Positions 19,998 through 31,900 of a stretch of DNA of 64,000 nucleotides are shown here, piece by piece; positions within the stretch are counted from its first letter, which is position 1; each line of letters opens with the position of its first letter. Source of the stretch: Paguma larvata. Lineage: Eukaryota > Chordata > Mammalia > Carnivora > Viverridae. Both the position numbers and the translations under genes were made by a program. The notes below the pieces were generated by a model. It was not told the origin of the DNA. It saw nothing but the letters and a program-made list of their open reading frames with translations, and did no database searches. Where the stretch lies: positions 113,325,699-113,389,698 of the forward strand of contig CM057828.1 in assembly GCA_030068075.1 (NCBI GenBank). Reading direction: 5' to 3'.

Positions 19998-22900
19998 CTT
20001 TAATGGAAGTTTGATACTAAGAATAACTGTTATTTTACTCAAGAAAAAGAAGGTTTTTCATTAATTTATCATTTGACACTTAGTTTGTCATAATTTGAAT
20101 TGATAAAAATAGTTGGGTTTACTTTATCATTATAAGAAACTGTAATATTTTATAGTCAGCTTCATTTCTGTTTGAATAAAAGCAGAATTTTCCAAAATTT
20201 CTAAAAGAGCTTTCTTAATTTTGTACTCTTATTCACATCCATGCTTTGCTAAATAACATTCCCCTCCCCACGCACCCCCACCCAATCTGACCAAGGGATA
20301 CTAAGAAAGAAAAAGACAAAGACAAAATTTGTCCTTTTCTGGCTTTACTACCCCGGTTTTACATAACAGCCCCGATTTCAAGATGTGACATTGTGGTGCT
20401 CCAGTAACAAATAGGGAGCTTTCCTCTTTCTGCACAGAGCTATTCTTTCCCTAACTGCCTTTTACAATTCTTTTTCATATGGATCGTAAGGTTATCACGA
20501 AAAGTGACAGTGTTCACTAAAATCTATGAACCAAAGTTTGCCACGACACAAAAGGAACAGAGTGAAATGGACGTTACAGTGGAATTTTGGGATCGGTAAG
20601 GCTCTCTAAATTTCACATTCAAAAACCATAAAATTTTATGGGAGAGGTATAAAAGTAATTGCCAACTTGAATTGCATTTTCTACTGATAATGGGAGTAAA
20701 ACTAAAAACAGGTAGAAAGTATAGGGTACAAAATTGGAAAGGACATAAAAGTAATCATCAACTTTAATCCCATTTTCTGCTGCTAATGGGAATAAAACAA
20801 AAAAAGGTTAAATGATTTGTCCAAAGTTCCTCAAGTGGCATTACCCAGCATTTTATGGCACCAAAAGAGACAATACAATTCTTTTAATGCTGAATCAGAT
20901 AAATTACCACAATTTCATTAAGTTAATCAGATACATTAGAAGTGTGACTTTGGCATGAGAAGTTAATACCTTAATAGGGGACAAAGAGATTAGCTACATT
21001 TTCTTTTAAAGGAGAATCTCTGTAGATTTTGTCTGTTTTTAAAACTCAACACATGTCAAAACTAGCTTTTCTCCCTTGGAGTTAAATACTGAAGGTTTGC
21101 TGAAGGTTTCTGCTTACCTACTTGCTAAAAATCATAAATGTCAAAATGTACCATACTTCAGTAAACATAATGTGAAGCTTTGACTGAATAAAACATCTCA
21201 GAATGATGATAAAAATGCGAGAAATGGTGGTGATAATATAAATATTTGTCATTGAAAATATCTCAAAGTGGTCATATTGAAATTCTAAGTTCCAAGGTGT
21301 TGAATACGGCAGATAAGACTGCACATACTGACCCAATCAATAGGTGGGTTTAGCTAGGAATATTTGTCCATATTCCTTCTCTTAGTTATTGCTTCTTTCC
21401 CATTTTATTGTTTATGGAAATGCAATTTATACTTAAGCCAATAGACTTAAAAATGAACCCCAGAGATTATTATGCTTTGTAAGCAATTTCTTTATGATTA
21501 TTCTAGATCATGAAGTCACATGGTACTTATATAGCTAAACTAGTTTCCCAGTTCATATGCTACTTGGAAGACTGACAGAGAAATTTTAAGGAAAACAAAT
21601 CATAAGAATGTTTTCCTGAACTCCTATTTACTAGAAGCAGAAATCCTCTATTTCCAGACTTGATTACATATTCAGACAATCCCATACTATATACACACCT
21701 TTTCTCATAAATGGAAAATCAGAATGATTTGATAAGAGCTAAAGATAGAAAAAAAGAGTAACAGCAAAGTGAACCTCTACCTCTTTTCGAAGTTCAATTT
21801 CAAGAACTCTACTTTTAAGATGTATATCTCATTCCTAAACCTTTGCATATCTTTATGTAATTCTTCATTTGGATATACTTTAGATGCTTGGAAACTATAT
21901 GGTAAAGGAGAACTCACATTTTCCAATTCGGGCTCCATTCCCTTATAATTATTAGTACTATCATTATCTGCAGATAATGGCTTCTGGAACAAGTCCCTTA
22001 TTAGTTCTGTTTTCTTGTAAATGTCTGGTACAGCAGAAATATCATGCCTTTTTGTTTGAATAATGTGTTTCATGGCATTGGAGGCAGCATGCCACAAATA
22101 TAAAAAGGCTCTCTGATCTACAAGACTGTGGTGTATGTCCAATGTCTAATTTAACACTCAATGGTATTTTGGTTCATAGTTTTTGTCATGTGCATGTCAA
22201 ACTCTCGGTCTTCTTTCATTTCAAATGTAATTAGTGGGTTCCTTACTTTTTTAGCTTCTGTATCACTATAAAAATTGTCATTTTTGTTAAAAGTATGCTC
22301 AATGTCTGGTTTGTCATCATTTTCACAGTCTGATTTATTTTCATTTAAAGAAAGCTTAGAAGACACCTGGCAAGCACATTCCAAAGACATGAGAGTATGA
22401 AGGACAGAGAATGACATTTTCAAGACTAGCCTCTTTTTGTTCAGGAAATGCCTGAAATACTGCAGAGACAGACACCAAAAGCATCTTTTTCCTCACCATC
22501 GGCTATGTTATTGGTCAAATTAGAAGGTCTTTCCTTTAAGGTTTTTCCTTCTTGAGAGAGAGCATGTAGTGGTTCTTCCTCTAAGGAGCAATTTTGTATT
22601 TTTTATAAAGTTTACCAATCTTCTGCTTTAACTCACTGGGGTTGAGTATTAAGTTATTTTCCCCCTCTAAGTTGCCTTGTTTGAGCCACATTTCCTCATA
22701 CTTTGGCATAGAAGGAAGTCCTCAATATACAGATAGATGGTCTTCTCTATCACATTCTTTATTGATTTCTGGTTCTTGAGTCTTTTTTTGCACATGCAAA
22801 AGTGAAAGGCTAATTTCCTTGGTTTGAGTTTCACATCTCTTTTCTGCCAGGACACATGTTTGTAAAATAACTTTATCCTTAAGTAATCAAGTGTGGACAA

Positions 22901-25900
22901 AGAAATATTAGAAAACAATTACAATTTAACTGTTCAATTTCTTAATCTATGTTTGGCTGTTCCCAAGTTGTAACTTCCTGTAACAAGTGGAAAACAACTT
23001 GCCTTAGCCTAAGACACAAGGAAAACATGAATTCATAAACTTAATTTTGTCACTTTTTTGAACTAAACAACTCATTACATGTTAAACCTACCGAAAAATA
23101 AATGAGAGGATTTTCAATGTTACAAATTTAAAAACATTTTACCTTCCCATGCCTTAAATAATGAGCCCTAACGTGCATTTGAGTATTTTTTAAAGATTAA
23201 CAACTAGAGAATAGGCAAATTTAAAATTACTAGGAGCCAAAAATCAAATAATATCAATGAGAAAGAAAAGTAAAGTCAAATTATCTGTACATCAATATAG
23301 AATATCTACTTGTACCCAGCTCTAATACACTGGAATGTCCACTGAGAGTGGATAAGAAAAATGTTAATACTTCCTGATTTCCTATTCTAAAATGAAATAA
23401 CTTAAAAAGCTATTGTGCATAAATCAACTATAAAAGTCCCATCCTATAAGGTGTGAATTACACTAGGCATTTATGTTCATTGTATAACCTTATCTTCTGA
23501 AGTCAACTACAACAAGACCAGAGTTGGAATAAATCTTTAACCTTGGCATTAGTGACTGGCAATATGAAACTGCACATTTTGAACCACTGAAAATAATTAC
23601 TCCTTCTACATGAATCTAAGTCAGTGGCCATCAATGTTATATTGCTCCTAATCTCAACTGCTGACACAGAGGATTCGGTATTTGATGGTACCTTCTTTAT
23701 CATGTAAGGAAGTTACAATACTGGAAGAGCAAACATCATTCAGGAATTTTTTGGGGCCTCAATTCCAAGGAAAAAGTTTAGCTCTATGTGACTATAAATT
23801 CGAACAATATTTTTTTAAGATTCGTAACTTGAAAAATTTTATAAAAACTCAATTATAATCTATTGACTTTAAAATGCTCATTCAAAAGATAGTATCACTT
23901 GAACTGTGTCACATTATTAAAACAGGAAAAACAATATAAAATCTAAAAGTTAAAGTTTAAGTACCTGTGGATGGTTAATTTCACTTCCATCAGGTCTTTC
24001 TTGCTCTTCCTCTGATGTCGTTTCTAACACTAGGTCTGCTGACAAATCTATATATGAGGTGAAAATGGATTACTGAAAATGGTTAGATGAAAGCTATAAC
24101 CTTCATAAAAATAGAAAATACCATTTTATTAACTGAGAGCTTAAAGTAATCTTTAGCTGAATATTGACTTCTTTAAGAAATACTTATAATTATCTAAAAC
24201 TTCAACAAACCATTTGGGAAATACTAGGTGTCACCAAGTTAAATGCATACGAACATCTCAGAGATTCATTCACAAATGCATCCACCTAACATCAATGAAC
24301 AAGACAATCAGAAACAAAGCAAAATTTTAAAAATACACTTGAAACATAAAAAGTCACAACAGACTTCTAGCAGTGCCTCTTTAATAACATGCTAAGATTC
24401 AACTACAACATTATATGTAATTTCCAACATTACTATTATTTTTATGTTTTCATCAGTGTACACCCTTCTTAAAGGTGTATGTTCCTGATAAGGAAACAGT
24501 CCTGAAAAGATTTCCTCTACACTTTGACAATTTTCTTCTCATCTTTTAGGACTCAGACTGCTTGCTAGGGAGAGTCATCCTTGATTAGGGCTATCCTTCC
24601 TCAAATGTATAGGTGTCTCTTTCTCTGTGTCCACCTTAGTTCTTGACAGATGTTTCTAGTGTATTTTCACCACCTGAATTGTAAACTATTTCTTTACATA
24701 TCTTCTGCTTTTGCTCCTAGAGTCTATGAGATCATCTCTTAAACCATCTTTGTATAAAGTCTTTATTTTACACAGTAATTATTTATGGAGTTCCTGCTAA
24801 GTACTAGGCACCAGGTTTAGAGAAGCATGTAGATAAAATGTATGAGGAATGGCTTTTCTAGAGAGAATGCCTGAGCTGAGACTGCAACAGTGACATCAGC
24901 CTGATTCAAAGGTGTTTGAGGGCAGAAACTGGGGAGAGCATGCAAGGCCTTAGCAAGACAGAGAGAGAAGCACACAACAGGGTGAATATTTGTCCAAACT
25001 AGAGGGATCAAAGAGGAAGACATCACCAGCAGTTCAGAATGCCAGAGAAAAGGGCAGCCAGTAGAAAGGCCTCAAGATGGAGAGTTAGGCAGAAGTCAAG
25101 ATTAGGAAAGCCTCATGCGTAATTTTCGGATGCCTGGACATCATTATGTTTTCCGCAGTGGTTTGTGGTCCTATTTGCATTTGAGACAGATCACTCTACA
25201 TGCTGTGGGGAGGGGTGAATTTGAGGGCATAGTAATAAAAAGTGGGAGGTGAATTAGAATGCAGGAATACAAAATAAAGATGACACACATCCGAAGTAAC
25301 AGAATGGTTCCAGAAATACTCAGGATATAAAATTATCAGGGCCCAGCAGGACTAAATCTGTACTAAATGAACAAACACACAATCTTGGGTCCCTGGAACA
25401 CTAACTCTGTTCGCTACTTTATAAAAAGGCATTAAGTGAGAGATGAGCTACATGAACTGTTTTAAAACTGCTTGTATTTATTTTCTAATTTTTCTATTTC
25501 GTATTCTTCTATGTTACAAAAGCTTGGGTAAGAGTTTTCTTTTGAAAGTCCTGCCTCTGGAATCAACCAAGCTCATGAAGAACTAACAGCAAACAAGTCA
25601 CCTGTAGAAGTAAATAACTTTGGATTTATAGCCTTTAGTCACTTCTCTAGGAGATAGCTGAAAATCTTTTGAAAATACAATGTTAATTCTAGAAATACAG
25701 AAAGAAATGAACATAAAACTACAGAGGTGAAAAAATATTGTACGATTTATTAGTATAGACCTGATAAAATGACTGAAAAGGGGCACCGAATTAACCGGAA
25801 TGTAAAGTAGAACACACATGTCGTTAATCAATAGACTGAGTATCTTGGGAGAATTAAAATTGATTTTCCATATATTATTATTAAGTGACACAGCACTCTT

Positions 25901-28900
25901 TAAAACGAATATTCCTTGTGAACTCTTTACTCATTAAAAATAATAAAACAAGGTGACAGACTATGTGTACATAGCTGAGAAGATGATACTATAGAATAAA
26001 TTCTCAATGAGTCATGCTGAGAAAGCCAACTCTAAAATAAAGTCATAGAAAATATAGGAAAGATTTTAATATTTGGTTTGGGAAGGTGCTTTTATAGTTA
26101 CAGTGATATTAGTTTGACCAATACTTGTAAATTTAGAGCTATAAAACTAAAGCTAAGAAACTATGTTTTCAGTAGTCAATCTTTAGATCTCCACCTAGTT
26201 TTCCCAACTAGTCCCAAAGTACTAACTATAAACCTGCTACCCATTCTCCAGGGGACACTAAATACAAACCTAAAAGAAATTACTTTCTCTTTATTTCTCT
26301 TTGTTATTTGTGTGTTGCTTTAGTCAGAGGAAGAATGCAAATGTCTTGCTAAGAATACTCTGGTTGTAGGTTACGGAAAAGGAATAAACACAAAGTAAAT
26401 TTTGCCACAAAATTATTTTCGAAAAATCAGAACTAGAGTGAAGCCACAAAGAGGTTGAATTTTTAATCATCAAAGACACCATTCATACATATATACCTAC
26501 AAAAATACACACACACACACACACGGTCTGCTAAGCAGAACATGTTTGGCTTAAGATGTTATTTAGATAACATGAAATCAGGTTAAAAACACAAAGGACA
26601 TGTTAACAAGTGAAGCTTTTCTCTACATAAAGGCAGAATTCCAATAAGCATTTTGAACACTGGAAAAACCTTAGAGTCTAATAATTAATCTCGGAATCTC
26701 TAAGAAGTAAAGGGATTCCAAACTGGGAACTTTAGGATTTCAAAGTAAAACAAGAAACATGAGCTAAAGCTTACATTTTTAAATCTCTTTTTCTTTTGCT
26801 TATACATATCTTTTGTTCAAACATGGATATCAACAATGGCATCTACCTTATGTATGACAAATCCTTCCTTCCACTCAATTTGCCACCAAAAAAAAAAATT
26901 AGGACTAAGAAGACTGTGAGCATTTCAAATATTTTAGTGTACTTCTTTCCACTGTGAAACTTGTAGTGTGAAGTTCACCTGAGCTGGACGTCTGTATAGC
27001 CTTCATTCCTACTGTTTTATCAGGAACAAAATTTTCCACTTCCACGGTAGGCTGCATGGGTATTGAAATAATATGATTAAGACATAAGGCACCTTTCATA
27101 CAGTCTGTAGTTAAAACTTTAGGATAAAAATATAAACGTTTTACCTTCAAGTGAGGATATTTTTCAGGAGCACCTAAAAAACAAAAGGGACATACGGTCA
27201 ATTTTATTTAAATATGAAAACCAACTATACACTCATGCAAGTTACTACTGAGCTGAATCCTCATGCTTTGCTTCGAAAATGATTACGTCAGGTTTTGGTG
27301 TTTTATTTCTTTGGGGATAGGATGGTGGGTTAAGACTGTGACAAGACAGAAATATGAATGCATTATAAGTATTGAAGAAAAACAGGAATATAGGTTCCAC
27401 AAACATGCAGTTAGGATTTCAATGGAAGATTAGGTTTCAAATGACAAACTAAAATAGAAAAGTGCACATAAACCAATGGGAACATGCTGATTAGTGGGAA
27501 GAAAGCAATCTTTAATTAGAGGAGCAAATTCATGCCTCTGAGAGGATAAATGTGAAAGCCGATGGCCGAATGCCATAGCATACCGTGAATGTAGGAGAGC
27601 AGAATCATGTATTCCATTATACTACAAGTATTTACCATGTTCTTCAATTTGTCCTATAACTTAGTCAATACACAATAGTGATGACAGTTTAGTTGAAGGC
27701 ATAATTAATTCTTCATCAGAGAAAGTGTACTGAATTGATCAGCTTGGATACACACTTGTAGAATATTGGTTTAAAAAAGTATTCATTTTTGTCCATACCC
27801 ATGTGGGCTACTGGTATGCCTACATTTCTTGTATCCTCTCGTTTAGCCATCTTAAAGTTTCTTGATCCACTCATGCAAGAAGGTATATAAAACACATCTA
27901 AGAAATAATGTATGATAAGCTTTCAATATGAATTTATGATTATCGAAAAAGAAAAAATAAATTTAATTGCCACAAAATTTTTAGATTCTAAAAAACCTTT
28001 CTATTTCAAAATCAGTGTCACATTTACCGAAAATAAACATTTTGGCATTTAGAGAATGAACCCGATCATTTCTTTTGTTTCCAAAATTAGGTTGATTTGG
28101 TAGATCATATCAGTCTTTAAAAGACTTTCATGAAATAGCTATCATATCATGGGGCACCTAGGTGGCTTAGTCAGTTGAGCATCCAACTTCAGCTAAGGTC
28201 AGGATCTCATGGTTCATGGGATTGAGACCCACATTGCACTCTGTGCTGACAGCTCAGAGCCTGAAGCCTGCTTCAGATTCTGTGTCTCCCACTATCTCTG
28301 CACCTCCCCTGGTTGCACTCTGTCTCTCACTCTCAAAAATAAATAAACATTAAAAATTTCTATTAAAAATAGCTACGATATCAAAAACTTAGCAGTCTTA
28401 AAAAAAATCAGCCAATGCTTCCATATTCAAATTAATCTCACTTGAATAATGAATACCAATGCAACATATATCTTTGATGCCTGATAGACCTGAGGGGGAT
28501 AAATGAGTGGCTAGGTGTTACCCCAATTCTAGCACTCAACCTGCTTTTGGTATTCTTTGGAGGAGCTGCGATCTAATCTGCTGTTTTAGAGCAAATCTAC
28601 TCCAGCCATCTAACATAAATTCTCTCGAGTGTCTTCAACTCCAAAATTTCCTTCCTAACAAACCATGCTTTCCTCTCTCTTTCCCTTCACTATTCCTCCT
28701 TTTCCAAAGTAATTTCTGGATATATGGTCTTGATTGTTTCACTTTTATATCCTTTTATCCATTCTCTCCACCACATCTTTCCTCTTTGTTTAGCAGTAGT
28801 ATCGTACATCTATACCCTCTATTTTTACATCTCTGTGCTCCTCTTTAGCTGTAAACAGGCTCAGAAATAAAAACAAAGTAATACTTTTCCTTCATCCTGG

Positions 28901-31900
28901 TAAGTCCTCAGCTATCCAATGGCTCTTCAGATGTCTCTACAGGGAAGTTTACACCCTTGCTACTGAGGGCATGACGTCAGGACCACCAACACTGGTCTAC
29001 CGTCAACCTGAGAGGTTGTCAAAATCCAGAATCCCAGACCTGCTGCTCACAATGTACATTTGTAACAAGGATCTCAAAGGACTCATTCACTAAACTTTGA
29101 GAAACTCTGGCCCATATTGAGTCTGCTGCCGCATTCCTTTGCCTTAACGTACCCTTCTGGACTCTAGCCTCAAGTGGGTCACTATCAATTCCCCAAAAAT
29201 GAAAATGTATTAAAAGCCCTTGACTTTCTTTATCCATTCGTCAGTTGATGGGCACTTGCTCTGTTGTGGCACATATATACAATGGACTACTACATGGCAA
29301 TGAGAAAAAATGAAATCTGGCCATGTGTAGCAACATGGATGGGACTGGAGGGTATTATGTTAAGTGAAATAAGTCAGTCAGAAAAAGACAGATACCATAT
29401 GTTTCCACGAATAGGTGGACTTTGTGAGACTAAGCAAAAACCAGGGGGAGGGGAAGAGGGCAGGGAGGGAGATAAAACATAAGAGACTCTCAAAGACTAA
29501 GAACAATCTGAGGGTGAGGGAGGTGAGGGAGGTGAGGGAGGGGGAAGAGGGGGTGACGGACATTAAAGAGGGCACGTGTTGGGATGAACACTGGGTGTTA
29601 TATGTAAACCAATTTGAAAATAAACTATTAAAAAAAAAAAAAAAGCCCTTGACTTTCTAATGGACTTCTTACCAGAACTATACGTTCCTTGATGTCCCCT
29701 AACTGACCCTGTTCTCCTCTTCCTTCCAATTCACTTTTACATTAAATGATACTATCTTATAAAGTACCTCCATTTTATACATTAAGGTATATGCATTTAT
29801 AGCTGACTATATGTTCATCCATGGTAGACAGGACATACTCTGCATAATCAGCTACATCAATCTGTAATGTCTTCCCAACAGTGAGGAAAACAGTAAGTTG
29901 GGAAAATTTGAGAATACTACTCTGACAAGTTCTGATACTGGAAGCTCACATTATAATATTGCTGCAGTTCAAATAGACTCCTCCTCCTTTTAAACAACTC
30001 TCTTATTTTTACCACTTCCATTATAAACACTATAAACACCTGCTTACCTTCCTTCATTTACTCCCTGTACTCTCTGCCTCTCTCATCATTCCCTCTCTTG
30101 CTCTTATTTCCTGAGGTTACTTAGGTCTTAGGGTATCCTGAAGTGGAACTAGTAATTTAGCTCCTTTAGTGGAACTCTCAATTTATCTGTTGCCGACACC
30201 AGACAAGATATACAATTATCTCCTTTTCACATCTCTTTCTGCTTTCCTATGGAGTTAATAGATGATTTTCCTTAGATATTAGAATCTATCAGTATTTCTG
30301 TTTTAAGTCACCATCTGTCAAATGACCTTTTAATAATATACGGTTCTTACCTTCTCCTTGTCCATTTAATATACTTTGCCCTTTCTGATCTGCGGCTCCA
30401 GATAAATGATCAACATATTTGTGCACACTTTCGGAGATCGTCTGTTAAAATCAGCATCAATAATGAGTTGCATAAAGATTACCGAACCCTTTGATCAGGA
30501 ATTATCTGAATTTCTGACTTGAATAGCAATCAGACTTACAAAGAAAAACGTATTTAAAACCAAAGCATTTAAGTAGAAAATCCCCTAGATTGCTCTCTTG
30601 ATTAAGTCTATGTTTTAATCTTCATTTGACCATTGACTCGGTAAACTGAACACGGAAGGCCAGAATAAATACTGTCATAGACAAAGATTGACTTCTATGC
30701 ACGTTTCAAAACAGGAACAAATAAAAGACCTTATGTTGCATTTCCGACCAAAATAAAAGGACATTTAAAATAGGTATTAAAGCAAATTCCTTAAAAGTAT
30801 ACTTGCTATAAATTTAAACCTCCTCTAATGGAATGGCAGAAATTTCCTTAGTGTACATTGATATCTCACATGATAAGAAACCTTGGAGTATATGATGTTG
30901 AGTATAAAGGAAACACTGTTGTAGCTGCTGCTTCATTTAGGTAAACAAACCTTGAAATTTTTTATTGATGAAAAAATGGCTGGATCAAATGGCCAAGTAA
31001 TAAGAAAAACCTTTCTTAAAATTACGTTTAAATAAGAGCAAAAATATTTTAATTAGAGGTATCAAACTCTTCAAAAAGTATAGTAAGTTTTCATAAGACA
31101 AGTAAAAACATTTATTTATTAATCACCTAAAATGTGCTAAGCACTTATTTTAGTAGGCACATTTTCTTTTCTATACACAGCAACAATAATGATTATGATG
31201 ATGGAGTGGGTCTCCTACTTCTTGGGGTTCCAAGACATTAGAGTACACTGATGAACAGATCAGATGTGATCCATGGTTCTCTCTGTCAAGATGTCCTTCT
31301 CAAGATCTTCACGTGACTGGTCCCTCTCATCTATCACTGGGCTGCTTTTGCCACACTCACATCTTTTCTGACTACCAACATTCCACTCCCACTCTCATCC
31401 TCTTCCTAACTACAAACTCCCCCAATATTCTCTAACCTAACATTCCCCATTTGCTTTCTACGAAGCAATTATAGTGACTTAGAATGGATTGCTCTTTACT
31501 TATTTTTCTGCTCCTATCACTACAGCCTAACCTCCTGGTACATATTCGGTATTTAATAAGAAATTTGTTAAGATCAAAACATTTACAATAATCTCACTGA
31601 GGAGATCTCAAAGGTACCAAAGCACTATACTGTTGACCCTTGAACAATACAAGAGTTAAAGGCTCTGATGCCCATGCAGTCGAAAATCCCCATATAACTT
31701 TCGAATCCCCAAAAACTTAATTATTACTCTCCTACTCAATTTCCTACTATAAAAGCAATTAGACTGAAAAATAGGAAAACTATATATTAAAATCCAGAAC
31801 ATTTAAATACAAGCCCTTGTGTATTTGCTCTCTAGATCTACTCTACCTGTTAATCCTCATTTGGCCATTAACTCTGTAAACTAAGCACGGATGGTCAGAG

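Noticed and set aside
26905..27201. Single 98-codon minus-strand reading frame as one exon
   Set aside because: Only the APEKYPHLK and PTVEVENF blocks match ANKRD26. Between them lies a 93-nt segment with GT donor and AG acceptor, so it is two exons with a short open intron.
28507..28848. 113-codon plus-strand ORF rich in Phe, Ser and Pro
   Set aside because: Antisense to the ANKRD26 intron, low-complexity, no family similarity and no upstream promoter or splice signals.
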